Below, one piece after another: positions 41,477 through 50,338 of a stretch of DNA of 64,000 bases. This DNA comes from JALYRV01 sp040902895. Lineage in GTDB: Bacteria; Acidobacteriota; Vicinamibacteria; Vicinamibacterales; SCN-69-37. Where the stretch lies: the NCBI GenBank assembly GCA_040902895.1, contig JBBDWL010000047.1:95590-159589 (forward strand), given 5' to 3'. Made by a program: the position numbers and the translations under genes. A model generated the notes under the pieces. The model saw only the letters and a program-made list of their open reading frames with translations, ran no database searches and had not been told where the DNA came from. The number at the start of each line of letters is the position of its first letter. The stretch's first letter is position 1.

Positions 41477-44191
41477 TTAGGACTTCGCATCCTTCCAGTT
41501 GAGCCCCATCCCGACATCCACCGTCAGCGGCACGTCGAGCGTGGCGGCGCGCTCCATGTGCTCGCGCACCAGGCCCGTTATGTCGTCGGCGAGCTCTTCC
41601 GGCGCTTCGAACAGCAGTTCGTCGTGCACGGTCAGAATCATGCGCGCGGGTTTGGGCCGGCCGGCGTTCCAGCGGCCCAGGGCCGCGTGCACGTCGATCA
41701 TCGCGCGCTTGAGAATGTCGGCGGCCATGCCCTGAATGGGAAAGTTCGTCGTTTCCCTCTCGGCGCGCGCACGGATCTGCCCGTTCTTGCTGTTCAGATC
41801 CGGCACCAGGCGCCGCCGTCCGACAGGCGTGAAAACAATGCCGGTGCGGCGCGCCTCGTCGAGCGTGCGATCGATGTACGCGCGCACGCCCGGGAAGCCG
41901 GCGAAATAGGCGTCGATGAATGACTGCGCCTCTTCCTGCGAGACGTTGATGTCCTTGGCCAGCGTGTACTTCGTCTTGCCATACAGCACGGCGTAATTCA
42001 CCATCTTCGCCGTGGCGCGCAGGTTCTGCGTGTTGCTCTGATCCATCCCGCCGAGCAGCGCTGCCGCCGTCCGATCGTGGATGTCTTCACCCGCGCGAAA
42101 CGCCTCGATCAGCGCCGCGTCCTGAGCCAGGTGCGCCAGCACGCGCAGCTCAATCTGCGAATAGTCGGCTGACAGCAGCACGTGGCCGTCTTCCGCGATG
42201 AAGGCGCGGCGGATCTCACGCCCCGACGCCGTGCGGATCGGAATGTTCTGCAGATTCGGATCGCTGCTGCTCAAGCGTCCCGTGGCGGCCACCGCCTGAT
42301 TGAAACAGGTGTGCACACGGCCGGTCAGCGGGTGAATGAGCTCGGGCAGCGCATCGATGTAGGTGCCTTTCAGTTTCTGGATGACCCTCCACTGCAGGAT
42401 CAGCCGCACGACCTCATGCTCCTCCGCGAGATCCTCGAGCACGTCGGCCGCCGTCGACGTCGCCTTCGTCTTCATCGTCCGCCGCGCCGCCGGCGGAGGC
42501 TTCAGCCCGAGCTTCTCGAACAGCACGTCGGAGAGCTGCTTCGGGGAGTTGATGTTGAACGCCATCCCGGCGAGTGTGAAGATGCGGCCGCTCAGCGCGG
42601 CCAGCTCGGCGTCGAGCGTGCGCGATTGTGCAATGAGCGCGGCGGAATCGACTTTCACTCCCGCTCGCTCGATGGCGACGAGCACCGGGATGAGCGGCAT
42701 TTCGAGCTCCGCGTAGAGCCCATCGAGTGATTCGCGCGCCAGCGCCTGCCTCAGCGGCTCTGCGAGCTGCAGCGGAAGGTCCGATCGCTCGCCGGCGAAA
42801 TCGACGATGGCATCCGGCGACACGTCGGTCAATTTCAGCGCGCGCACGCCGCGGCCGCAGACATCTTCTTCGCGGCGCGCCTTGTAGCCGATCTGCTCGA
42901 GGGCGAGATCCTCGACGAGATGCGACGATCGTGTCGCATCGACCAGATAGCTCGCGATCATGGTGTCGAACGACGCGGGTGACGCGGGTGAGGCAGGCAA
43001 GGCGATCGTGATGCCGTGCCGCGCGAGCACGATTGCGTCGAACTTGAGGTCGTGGCCGATTTTGCCGATGGCCGGATTCTCGAACACCGGTTTCAGCGCG
43101 TTGAGCGCCGTCTCGACCGACAGTTCCGTCGCGCCGCCGAGCGTGCCTGGCGCGAACGGCACGTACCGCGCCTGCCGCGGCTCGATCGAGAACGACAATC
43201 CGGCAATCGTGGCGCGCATCGCGGCGCCGCCGTCGGTCAGCACACGAAATCCGAACGTCCTGGATTCCGACAGTGTCTTGACCAGTGCGGCAAGCTCGGT
43301 GTCTGTGACGACCAGCGCATAGTCGCGCACGACCGATTCCGCGGTTGGCGCGTACTCCGTGACGAGCGTGCGGAATCCCAGCTTCGAGAAGAGCGCATAG
43401 GCGCGCTCCTGGGATGGCCCCCGGTATCGCAGCGCCTCGGGCTCGAACGTGACCGGCACGTCGGTCCGGATTTTGGCGAGCTCCCGGCTCTCGCGTGCAA
43501 CCGCGGCGTGCGTCACAAGCGATTCACGCAGCTTCGGCTTCGTAATCCCGGGCGCGCGCTCGAGCAGCGCCTCGAGCGATCCGTACTCCGTGATGAGCGC
43601 CCGCGCGCCCTTTTCGCCGATGCCGGGCACGCCTTTGATGTTGTCGACACTGTCGCCCATCAAGGCCAGCACGTCGACGACCTGTTCGGGCCGCACGCCG
43701 AATTTCTCGACGACGCCGCTGGCATCGAACCATGCGCCCTCGTCGCGCGGGTTGAACACCTTGACGGCGCCGTCCACCAACTGGAAGAAGTCCTTGTCGC
43801 CGGTGACGATCGCAACCTCGTATCCCGCTTCCGCCGCCTGGCGTGTCAGCGTGCCGATCACATCGTCCGCCTCGAAGCGCTCCGACGTCAGAATGGGCAC
43901 GCCAAGCGCCTCACAGGCCTCCATGACCCACGGAATCTGTTCGGCGAGGTCGGGTGGCATCGGCGATCGATTCGCTTTGTAGTCGGCGGCCAGATCCGAT
44001 CGGAACGTTGGCCCGGCGAGATCGAACGAGGCGGCGATGAATTCAGGCTTATGGTCGGTCAGCAGCTTCTTCAGCATCGTCGTGAAGCCGTACACGGCGT
44101 TCGTCGACGTGCCGTCAGGGCCGGTCAGCCCCCGGATCGCGTGGTACGCGCGATACATCTGGTTGCTGCCGTCGATCAGAAAGAGCCGCAT
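41477..44191 (-). CDS. polA: DNA polymerase I
   Basis: A 904-residue family A polymerase. The 5' nuclease domain (1-290) shows FLIDGSNQMYRAYHAI, ADYKANR, FEADDVIGTL, VTGDKDFFQLV. The middle domain has lost the 3'-5' exonuclease motif: FGFRVLTDG where proofreading enzymes have FDTETD. The polymerase domain is complete: SADYSQIELRVLAHL, MVNYAVLYG, TNFPIQGMAADI, VHDELLFE. So it can do nick translation and primer removal but not proofreading. A short tandem codon repeat gives PASPASPAS near residue 410. The ATG at 44191 shares a symmetric -10 with the divergent lipoprotein. Confidence 0.95.
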   Translation of the reverse strand: MRLFLIDGSNQMYRAYHAIRGLTGPDGTSTNAVYGFTTMLKKLLTDHKPEFIAASFDLAGPTFRSDLAADYKANRSPMPPDLAEQIPWVMEACEALGVPILTSERFEADDVIGTLTRQAAEAGYEVAIVTGDKDFFQLVDGAVKVFNPRDEGAWFDASGVVEKFGVRPEQVVDVLALMGDSVDNIKGVPGIGEKGARALITEYGSLEALLERAPGITKPKLRESLVTHAAVARESRELAKIRTDVPVTFEPEALRYRGPSQERAYALFSKLGFRTLVTEYAPTAESVVRDYALVVTDTELAALVKTLSESRTFGFRVLTDGGAAMRATIAGLSFSIEPRQARYVPFAPGTLGGATELSVETALNALKPVFENPAIGKIGHDLKFDAIVLARHGITIALPASPASPASFDTMIASYLVDATRSSHLVEDLALEQIGYKARREEDVCGRGVRALKLTDVSPDAIVDFAGERSDLPLQLAEPLRQALARESLDGLYAELEMPLIPVLVAIERAGVKVDSAALIAQSRTLDAELAALSGRIFTLAGMAFNINSPKQLSDVLFEKLGLKPPPAARRTMKTKATSTAADVLEDLAEEHEVVRLILQWRVIQKLKGTYIDALPELIHPLTGRVHTCFNQAVAATGRLSSSDPNLQNIPIRTASGREIRRAFIAEDGHVLLSADYSQIELRVLAHLAQDAALIEAFRAGEDIHDRTAAALLGGMDQSNTQNLRATAKMVNYAVLYGKTKYTLAKDINVSQEEAQSFIDAYFAGFPGVRAYIDRTLDEARRTGIVFTPVGRRRLVPDLNSKNGQIRARAERETTNFPIQGMAADILKRAMIDVHAALGRWNAGRPKPARMILTVHDELLFEAPEELADDITGLVREHMERAATLDVPLTVDVGMGLNWKDAKS

Positions 44192-44196
44192 CCAGT

Positions 44197-44204
44197 TAAG
44201 ATAT
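44197..44204. promoter_or_regulatory. Symmetric bidirectional -10 between polA and a lipoprotein gene
   Basis: TTAAGATATC contains TAAGAT on the plus strand (six bases before ATG 44209) and TATCTT on the minus strand (six bases before the polA ATG 44191). The whole divergent gap is 17 bases. One element could serve both genes with leaderless transcripts. Confidence 0.6.
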
Positions 44205-44208
44205 CCCG

Positions 44209-44967
44209 ATGCACGCCCTTCGTCGCCGCCTGCTTGCGGCCGCCGCGCTGATTCTGACCCTATCGGCGTGCGGCGGCATGGCAAGGCGCCAATATGAGTA
44301 CGAAGAGCAGCTCTATCTCTACGCCGACGGATCGGCCGCGGTCGTCGTGAATTCCTCGATTGCCGCCCTGATCGCTCTCCACCATCTGCCGCTCGATCCC
44401 AACCCGCGGGCGCGCATCGACCGCGGCGCGATTCGCACGCTGGTGTCTGAGCCCGGCCTCGAGATTTCGCGCGTGAGCCGGCCCTGGCGGCGTCACGGGC
44501 GTCAGTTCATTCAGATCAGGGCCGAAACCGACGATGTGCGGAAGCTGTCGGCGACGAAGTTGTTCGGATGGTCGAAGTACGCTGTCGAGGAAAACGAGGA
44601 GACTCGCGAGTACAGGCAACAGGTCGCCGGTGTGCCAGGTGCCGCGCCCGCAGGCGTGACATGGGATGGCTCGGAGCTCGTCGCGTTCAAGCTGCATCTG
44701 CCGAGCCGCATCCTTTTTCAGAACCTGAGGCGGCTCGAGGACGGCGCGCCTGGCAAGACCGAACGCGGCAACATTCTTACCTGGGAACAGCGGCTGACAG
44801 ATCGAATTCAGGCAAAACCGATCGACATTCAGGTGACGATGGAAAGCGGATCGATTCTGTATCGAACGCTGTGGGTCTTCGGACTGTCGTTCGCGGCGGC
44901 GATCGGCCTGCTCGCGTTTGTCGTGTGGCGGATCGTGCGGCGGGGCAGACAGAGGAACGCGGCCTAA
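44209..44967 (+). CDS. Lipoprotein with C-terminal membrane helix, unknown function
   Basis: A 252-residue protein with a lipoprotein signal (LILTLSACGG, Cys near residue 21), a beta-rich domain (YEYEEQLYLYADGSAAVVVNSSI; FIQIRAETDDVRKLS; LVAFKLHLPSRILFQNL) resembling LppM-type domains, and a C-terminal membrane helix (TLWVFGLSFAAAIGLLAFVVW) with a basic tail. A lipid anchor plus a terminal helix is unusual; the signal could instead be a plain one. Its TAA overlaps the TAG of the convergent BON gene by four bases. Confidence 0.65.
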   Translation: MHALRRRLLAAAALILTLSACGGMARRQYEYEEQLYLYADGSAAVVVNSSIAALIALHHLPLDPNPRARIDRGAIRTLVSEPGLEISRVSRPWRRHGRQFIQIRAETDDVRKLSATKLFGWSKYAVEENEETREYRQQVAGVPGAAPAGVTWDGSELVAFKLHLPSRILFQNLRRLEDGAPGKTERGNILTWEQRLTDRIQAKPIDIQVTMESGSILYRTLWVFGLSFAAAIGLLAFVVWRIVRRGRQRNAA

Positions 44968-45548
44968 CGTGCGCTGACCTCGAGCTGGTCGCCGACCTTT
45001 CCTTTCACGTCACCCTCAGCGATCGACAGCGCCATCAGCCGCTGCACCGACGTGGCGACCTGCCCGGCGAGCGTCACGCGGCCGCGCTCGACGAGCACGC
45101 GAATCGGCGGATGACTCATCGCCGCATACTGCCGGAACGACGGGTGGCCGTAGATTGCCCGCGCCACGCGATGCCGCAGCGCATCGTCGCTCACCGATGC
45201 CGGCAGCACGCTGATGCGGTTGACGATCTGGCGCACGCCCGGCACTGTCGCGACTTCCGTTTCGAGCTGATCCCGTTTGGCACTCGACGTCACCTTTCCC
45301 GTGAGCGTCACGACGCCATCGGCGGCCGACGCCGTGACGTAATCGAAGACGGTGATCGCCTGCGTCGCGTTCAGCAGAGTGCGCACCCCGCCGAGCGCGT
45401 CCTGCGCAGACGCGGATCCGGCGATGAGGCTCAAACCGAGCACGGCGGGCGTCACGAACGCGACGGAGCGGCGCGGGGCGCGGGGCCCCCGCGAGCGACG
45501 GAGCCAGGCGGGGTGCAGGGGTCCCCGCCGCAATAAGGAATTACGCAC
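44964..45548 (-). CDS. Periplasmic double-BON-domain protein with repeat-encoded N-terminus
   Basis: A 194-residue protein. Two BON domains follow each other: ITVFDYVTASAADGVVTLTGKV (about 66-125) and IRVLVERGRVTLAGQV (about 148-190). BON proteins bind phospholipid or help envelope stability, as in OsmY and DolP. The signal peptide (TPAVLGLSLIAGSASAQ) starts at about residue 33; the first 28 residues come from family D repeat copy 3. GTG 45548 is the open-frame start, but GTG 45455 (VTPAVLG) gives a normal signal peptide and may be the real one. Confidence 0.8.
   Translation of the reverse strand: MRNSLLRRGPLHPAWLRRSRGPRAPRRSVAFVTPAVLGLSLIAGSASAQDALGGVRTLLNATQAITVFDYVTASAADGVVTLTGKVTSSAKRDQLETEVATVPGVRQIVNRISVLPASVSDDALRHRVARAIYGHPSFRQYAAMSHPPIRVLVERGRVTLAGQVATSVQRLMALSIAEGDVKGKVGDQLEVSAR
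45465..45533 (+). repeat. GC-rich dispersed repeat, family D copy 3 (at the BON gene start)
   Basis: About 69 bases matching the thiI and RND copies, with GAGCCAGGCGGGGTGCAGGG and CCCCGCCG; a little more diverged (CGGAG for CCGAG and an extra CG block). Here the gene runs on the opposite strand, so the element is read in another frame (LLRRGPLHPAWLRRSRG). Confidence 0.85.
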
Positions 45549-45664
45549 ACTGGCTGAACATCAAACAGAGTGCCAGCGCGGAGTCTCGAAAGTGGCCGAA
45601 AACAGGCCTGTTTTTGAGCAGATCGCCGATTGGCGATCCACTCCCTGACGCTGAAAGGGGACAG
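45549..45664. other. Intergenic segment with a small palindrome and a half family C element
   Basis: GATCGCC and GGCGATC (45621-45639) form a short stem, and AGGGGACAGCT at 45656-45666 resembles one arm of the family C palindromes and includes the stop of the ZIP gene. No gene is seen. Confidence 0.4.
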
Positions 45665-46420
45665 CTAAAGCGCGGCGATGGTGACGAGGCCCAGCAGAAT
45701 CAGCGCGAGCTGCCGGAAGCTGCCGGCGTCGAAGCGGCCTTGGTGAAGCGACGGGATGAGGTCCGCCATCGCAACGTAGAGAAACGCACCTGAGGCGAAC
45801 GCCAGCACCTGCGGCACGACCGCAGGGGCGGCGGCGCCGAAGCCGAGCATCATCAATGCACCGAGCACGCCGCCGCCTGCGGACGCCAGGTTCAGGCCCA
45901 TCGCCGCGCGCCGCGAGTATCCCGCTGACAGCAGAATCGCCGCGTCGCCCACCTCCTGCGGGATCTCGTGCGCCGCGACCGCGAGCGCCGTCGTGACGCC
46001 GAGTCCCGGCGACACCAGCGTGGCGGCCGCGATCACGGCGCCGTCGACGAATGTGTGCACGGCATCGCCCACGACCACGAGCGACGCGGCGCGCGTGTGG
46101 ACGGCGCAATCATCCTCATCGTGGCAGTGGCGCCAGAGCACCACTTTCTCGAGCACGAAGAAGGTCAGGATGCCCGCGACCAGGGTATACATCGCGGGCT
46201 GCGTGGCGAGCGTCTCGAGCGCTTCGGGCAGCAGGTTGAACAGCGACGCGCCAAGCAGCGTGCCCACCGCATAGCTCACGAGCCACGGCACCAGGCGGGT
46301 GCGCAGATCGTGTCTGACGAGCAGCACCAGCGAGGCGGTGAGCAGTCCGCCGATGCTGCCGAGAATGCTCAGGCCGACGGCAATCGACGACGTCGTGAGG
46401 TCGGGAGAAGAGACTGACAA
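45665..46420 (-). CDS. ZIP family divalent metal transporter
   Basis: A 251-residue transporter with about eight membrane helices. The helix IV and V metal sites are DAVHTFVDGAVI and AAHEIPQEVGDAAIL, the ZIP hallmarks; the loop between helices III and IV carries WRHCHDEDDCAVH, a Cys/His/Asp-rich metal-binding loop. It likely moves zinc or another divalent cation. The start is a TTG at 46420, since the nearest ATG and GTG are out of frame. Twelve bases separate it from the VWA gene, with which it shares an operon. Confidence 0.88.
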   Translation of the reverse strand: MSVSSPDLTTSSIAVGLSILGSIGGLLTASLVLLVRHDLRTRLVPWLVSYAVGTLLGASLFNLLPEALETLATQPAMYTLVAGILTFFVLEKVVLWRHCHDEDDCAVHTRAASLVVVGDAVHTFVDGAVIAAATLVSPGLGVTTALAVAAHEIPQEVGDAAILLSAGYSRRAAMGLNLASAGGGVLGALMMLGFGAAAPAVVPQVLAFASGAFLYVAMADLIPSLHQGRFDAGSFRQLALILLGLVTIAAL

Positions 46421-46432
46421 GCCACCGACATG

Positions 46433-47473
46433 TTAACTCGCGACATAGCCCTTGCGCGCGCGCACGTGATGGTTGCCGCGCTTGAGGCGCACCTCAATCG
46501 AATGCCAGCGTCCGTCCTTCGTGGCGCTCGACGCATAGCCCAGGAAGTACTGCTTGCTCAGTTCGTCGGCGATTCCCGCGGTGGCCGAATCGAGATCCGC
46601 GGCCGATCGGATGATCTCGGTGCGGCCGCCGCTGTCGTCGGTGATGCTGCGCAGCGCGTCTTCGTCGACGCTGTCGCTGCTCGAGCGCGACGCGCGCTGC
46701 GGCGCCGACTGCGGCGGTGGCTGCATCACCGGCGGCTTGCGGCCCGGGAACGGCAGCGGAATCGGAATGTTGATCGGAGGCTTCCAGGTCGGCTGGCGCT
46801 GCCGCGGCGCCGACGAGCCTCCGCTGGCGCTGTCGATGCCGATCGCGTAGACGAGCACCTCGGTCTGACGGATCAGCTGCTGCACCGAGGCCACATCGAT
46901 CTGACTGCTCGTGTCGTTGCCGTCAGAAATGATCACGACGGCTTTCTTGCGCTGCGCGCCGCTCTGCGCCAGCGGCACCGACTCCGCGGCGGCGTCGTAC
47001 AACGCCGTGCCGCCTCGCGCCTGCAGGCGTCCGACCGCGCGGCTCACCGCGCGGCGATCCGTCGTCCAGTCCTGCACCAGCGTGGCCTGGCTTTCGAACT
47101 GATACAGGAACACCTCGTCGTTCTGATCGAGCAGCCCGAACAGAAAGCGTTCGACGGCCGATCTGGCCGAGGCGATCTTCTCACCGGCCATGCTGCCGCT
47201 GGTGTCGAGGACGAGGCCCAGGCTGACCGGCACGCGCTCATTGTCGAAGTGCGTCACCGTCACAGGCTTGCCGTCCTCATAGACGATGAAATCCTCTTTG
47301 CGCAGGTTCGGCACGAACCGCCCATCCGAGTCGGTGACCGTCACGCTCACGTTCACCAGCTGCGCGCTCGTGCGGAACGAGAAGCCTGGTTCCTGCGGCC
47401 GCTGTTGTGCCGAGAGCGCGGCGGCAGCCGTGAGAGCGGCAACAGCGGTGATGAGGGTTTTGGTGGCCTTCAT
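46433..47473 (-). CDS. Secreted VWFA-related protein
   Basis: A 346-residue protein with a signal peptide (AAALSAQ) and the acidobacterial VWFA-related layout: VNVSVTVTDSDGRFVPNLRKEDFIVYEDG, then the von Willebrand A domain with the MIDAS motif DTSGSM (about residues 90-95), a second site residue in RGGTALYDA, and IISDGNDTSS. A proline-rich loop (KPPINIPIPLPFPGRKPP) interrupts the domain before the last helix. Metal-dependent protein binding in the periplasm or at the surface is likely. ATG 47473; the upstream gene ends 20 bases before. Confidence 0.88.
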   Translation of the reverse strand: MKATKTLITAVAALTAAAALSAQQRPQEPGFSFRTSAQLVNVSVTVTDSDGRFVPNLRKEDFIVYEDGKPVTVTHFDNERVPVSLGLVLDTSGSMAGEKIASARSAVERFLFGLLDQNDEVFLYQFESQATLVQDWTTDRRAVSRAVGRLQARGGTALYDAAAESVPLAQSGAQRKKAVVIISDGNDTSSQIDVASVQQLIRQTEVLVYAIGIDSASGGSSAPRQRQPTWKPPINIPIPLPFPGRKPPVMQPPPQSAPQRASRSSSDSVDEDALRSITDDSGGRTEIIRSAADLDSATAGIADELSKQYFLGYASSATKDGRWHSIEVRLKRGNHHVRARKGYVAS

Positions 47474-47492
47474 GTTGATTCGTCTTTCGTAG

Positions 47493-48275
47493 TTACCGGC
47501 GATCGATGTGAGCGATGGAAGCGCCTTCAGCGTCGCGAAAACCTATGCGATAGCGCGCTACGCTGCCGGCGCCACTGACGCGCACGACGAACGGAGACTC
47601 TTCTCCCGGTCCGAGCAGCGTGAAATCGAGCGGCGCGCGTGCGGTGGCGACGATGGCGCCTTCCGTGTCGACGAGCGAGGCGGCCGCGAACAGCTTCTGT
47701 CGCGCGATGGATTCCGCGGGGTTGCGCACGATGCCGCTGATCACGAGCGTGCCATCAGCGCCTTGCTCATGACGCAGTGCGAGCAGCGCGAGCGGTGCGG
47801 CAATCGCGGCCGGCGGCGCACCGATCGTGGCGGTCGTTTCGTCGGCCGGCAGGCCGGCTGACGAGAACGCCCATCCGAACGAAAGCGCGATGAGTCCTGC
47901 CATCGCGAGCGCGGCAGCGCCGATGTAGACCATGGCGTTGCGCTGGCGCGGCACCGAGGGCGCGAACAATTCGGGCGCTCGAGACGAGATGCTGACGTCG
48001 TAGGACGGCGCGGTGTCGCGAAAGATCTCGACGTCGGCTGCATTCAACGGACGGGTATGACGCGAGATGTCGCCGGCAGCAGCGGTCTGACGCGGCTTTG
48101 GCTGCAGCCGTACCGGCGGCGGCTCGAAGGCTGACGGCGCGGCCGACAACGTGACGAGCGCGGCGACGCGCGCGTCGGATCGCTGGCGATCCTGCCGCTG
48201 CAGGCGAAGCAGAACGATCGTGAGCCCGATCGCCAGCACCGACGTCAGCGTTGCAACAAGAGCAGAAATATCCAT
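47493..48275 (-). CDS. Two-helix membrane protein with a C-terminal beta domain, unknown function
   Basis: A 260-residue protein: an N-terminal helix (ALVATLTSVLAIGLTIVLL), a cytoplasmic proline/arginine-rich linker, a second helix (YIGAAALAMAGLIALSFGWAF), and a C-terminal domain (VISGIVRNPAESIARQKLFAAASLVDTEGAIVATA) that resembles FxLYD-like immunoglobulin folds, which sit outside the inner membrane. No family is certain. It lies between the TonB-like and VWA genes in one operon with 12- and 19-base gaps, suggesting a shared envelope role. Confidence 0.7.
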   Translation of the reverse strand: MDISALVATLTSVLAIGLTIVLLRLQRQDRQRSDARVAALVTLSAAPSAFEPPPVRLQPKPRQTAAAGDISRHTRPLNAADVEIFRDTAPSYDVSISSRAPELFAPSVPRQRNAMVYIGAAALAMAGLIALSFGWAFSSAGLPADETTATIGAPPAAIAAPLALLALRHEQGADGTLVISGIVRNPAESIARQKLFAAASLVDTEGAIVATARAPLDFTLLGPGEESPFVVRVSGAGSVARYRIGFRDAEGASIAHIDRR

Positions 48276-48287
48276 GGTGCTTACCCG

Positions 48288-49412
48288 CTATCTGAGTTTG
48301 AATTCCACGGCGACTTCGACGACGACGTCGACGGGCGCGCCCATGCGCCGGGCCGGTGCAAAGCGCCACTGCCGCACGGCATCGATGGCCTTGTGATCCA
48401 GGCCGGCGCCGAGGCGCCGCAGCACCCTGACCTCGCCGACGGTGCCGTCGCGGCGCACGATGATTTCCAGCACGACGTCGCCTTCCACGCCCTGGCGCCG
48501 TGCCTCGTCGGTGTACGACGGCCTGATTTCGCGCAGCAGCGACGGCGGTTCGATTCCCGAGCCGGGCCGATACGGGCCGCCGCCGGTGCCGCCTCCGGAT
48601 CCCGGTCCGATCCCCGCGCCGTCTCCTTCGCCCATCCCGGTGCCCGATCCCGTGCCCGCGCCGCCGCCCGAGCCCGCGCCGCTGCTGGCGGCGCCGTTCG
48701 ATGTCGAGTCGAGTGTGCCTGCCTTGTCTTCGGGATCGGCCGGAGCGCTCACGACTGGCGCTACGACGGCCGGTGCGGCCGGCGCCGGCTTGGGCATCTC
48801 GATTGGCGTCGTCTCGCGGACAACCGGACGCACTGGAGGCTGCGGTGGAGGCGTCTCGACGCGCGCGCGCGTGGTGACGGGCGGTGGCTTTCGCACTGGA
48901 ACCGGCCGGCTTACCCGCGCGGGCTTCGGCCGCTTCATCTGGATCCTGGGCGGCGTAACCTTCTGACGCATCCCGCCGCCGCCTCCGCCGCCTCCCGGGC
49001 CTGCCTTCACGAGGAACACGAGCCGCGCGGGCTCGAGCGGACGGGTCAGGTTGGCTTCGGTGTCCTGGCTGAGAAGTCCGAGCGAGCTGGCGGCCACGAG
49101 CAGCAGCACTGCCGCGGCGTGCAGCGAGCTCGAAAGGGCCAGTGGCAGTCCTGTGCGCCGCCGGGCGGGCGCGGGCGGCGAGAGCAGCTCGCGCGGGCCC
49201 CCTGGGTGGCGCAGCCCTTGGGGGTTCGCGTGCGACAGCTCCCGCACCGCGGCCACTGCGTCACGCTCAGGGACGAAAGTGCCATCGACGGTCTGGATCA
49301 CGCCCCCGGCGATCCGCTCCCGGACCAGACGAACCGCCACGCCCGCCGCTTTCGCGATCTCCGCGGCACTGTAGACATCGGCGAGCGCCTGTCGTTGTCC
49401 GGAAATGAACAT
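48288..49412 (-). CDS. TonB-family energy transducer with an N-terminal helix-turn-helix
   Basis: A 374-residue protein in four parts. Residues 1-60 (YSAAEIAKAAGVAVRLVRERI and FVPERDAVAAVREL) resemble a MerR/excisionase-type helix-turn-helix. A membrane helix follows (LHAAAVLLLVAASSLGLL), then a long Pro/Gly-rich periplasmic linker including a run of eight glycines, and a TonB C-terminal domain (IRPSYTDEARRQGVEGDVVLEIIVRRDG ... AIDAVRQWRFAPA). ATG 49412 is chosen since the longer frame adds no recognisable sequence. It heads the operon with the membrane, VWA and ZIP genes. Confidence 0.82.
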   Translation of the reverse strand: MFISGQRQALADVYSAAEIAKAAGVAVRLVRERIAGGVIQTVDGTFVPERDAVAAVRELSHANPQGLRHPGGPRELLSPPAPARRRTGLPLALSSSLHAAAVLLLVAASSLGLLSQDTEANLTRPLEPARLVFLVKAGPGGGGGGGGMRQKVTPPRIQMKRPKPARVSRPVPVRKPPPVTTRARVETPPPQPPVRPVVRETTPIEMPKPAPAAPAVVAPVVSAPADPEDKAGTLDSTSNGAASSGAGSGGGAGTGSGTGMGEGDGAGIGPGSGGGTGGGPYRPGSGIEPPSLLREIRPSYTDEARRQGVEGDVVLEIIVRRDGTVGEVRVLRRLGAGLDHKAIDAVRQWRFAPARRMGAPVDVVVEVAVEFKLR

Positions 49413-49529
49413 TGGAAAATCTGCCCGGCTATGCGCAAACGGCTTGCCGGAAGGGCAGAACCGCACTTATGTTTTTCGGCGCAAATCCCGCGGATCTTTG
49501 CAGGCGGGCCTGGATGGGCTGTGCGAAAT

Positions 49530-49587
49530 AGGGGACGGGTCTTAATTATTCTGTGCTCTCTCGATGAATAATTAAGACCCGTCCCCT
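49530..49587. repeat. Perfect 21-base-arm hairpin four bases before the SDR start
   Basis: Arms 49530-49550 and 49567-49587 are perfect inverted copies (AGGGGACGGGTCTTAATTA and the matching end), around a 16-base loop. The outer GGGGAC/GTCCCC part resembles family C. It leaves only four bases before the SDR ATG, so its right arm occupies the place of a ribosome binding site. Confidence 0.92.
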
Positions 49588-49591
49588 GTTT

Positions 49592-50338
49592 ATGAAAACT
49601 GCCATCGTCACAGGCGCTTCGAGCGGGATCGGCCGCGCCGCGGCCACCCGGCTGGTCGCGGACGGCTGGCGCGTGCTGGGGGTTGGCCGCGACCGTGGCG
49701 CGCTCGCGGACCTGCAATCCGGGATCGGGGCCGCCTTCGTGCCGTTCGCGGCCGACGTGACGTCTGACGCGGCGCCTGCTGCGATCGTGCGCCAGGCCGT
49801 GGATGGCGGCCATGAACTGGCGGGACTCGTTCAGGCCGCCGGCATCATTGCGAGCGGCGGCGTCGATGTGACGTCGGATGAGGGATGGGATGCGATGTTC
49901 GCGGTCAACGTGCGCGCGCCTTTCAGGCTTCTGCGCGAGGCAGTGCCGCATCTGGCCGAAGCGCGCGGCGCGGTCGTGAACGTCTCGAGCGTCACGGGCT
50001 TGCGCGCCTTTCCCGGGCTCGTGTCGTACTGCGCGAGCAAAGCGGCGCTCGATCATCTGACGCGCGCCGCCGCCCTGGATCTTGCGCCGAAGGGCGTGCG
50101 CGTCAACGCCGTCAACCCCGGTGTCGTGATCACGAACCTGCATCGCCGCGGCGGGATGGACGAAACGCGCTACGCCGCGTTTCTCGAGCATGCGAAAGAC
50201 ACGCATCCGCTCAGACGCCCTGGCACCGCGGATGAAGTCGCAGAGCTGATTGCGTTTCTGTTGTCGGAAAAATCTGGCTGGATCACCGGTGAGACGATTG
50301 CGATCGACGGGGGCCGGCACCTTACGTGCCTTCGGTGA
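49592..50338 (+). CDS. Short-chain dehydrogenase/reductase
   Basis: A 248-residue classical SDR: cofactor motif TGASSGIG (residues 7-14), NAG-equivalent region QAAGII, catalytic Ser in NVSSVTG, and YCASK with the Tyr and Lys; C-terminal DEVAELIAFLLSEKSGWITGETIAIDGG. It oxidises or reduces an unknown alcohol/ketone with NAD(P). The ATG at 49592 follows immediately after a strong hairpin, so translation might be limited by RNA structure. The TGA precedes the AT-rich palindrome shared with the convergent methyltransferase gene. Confidence 0.9.
   Translation: MKTAIVTGASSGIGRAAATRLVADGWRVLGVGRDRGALADLQSGIGAAFVPFAADVTSDAAPAAIVRQAVDGGHELAGLVQAAGIIASGGVDVTSDEGWDAMFAVNVRAPFRLLREAVPHLAEARGAVVNVSSVTGLRAFPGLVSYCASKAALDHLTRAAALDLAPKGVRVNAVNPGVVITNLHRRGGMDETRYAAFLEHAKDTHPLRRPGTADEVAELIAFLLSEKSGWITGETIAIDGGRHLTCLR

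Noticed and set aside
42960..42990. Tandem PAS codon repeat in polA as a functional insertion
   Set aside because: Only three units in a loop of the inactive exonuclease domain. It looks like simple slippage.
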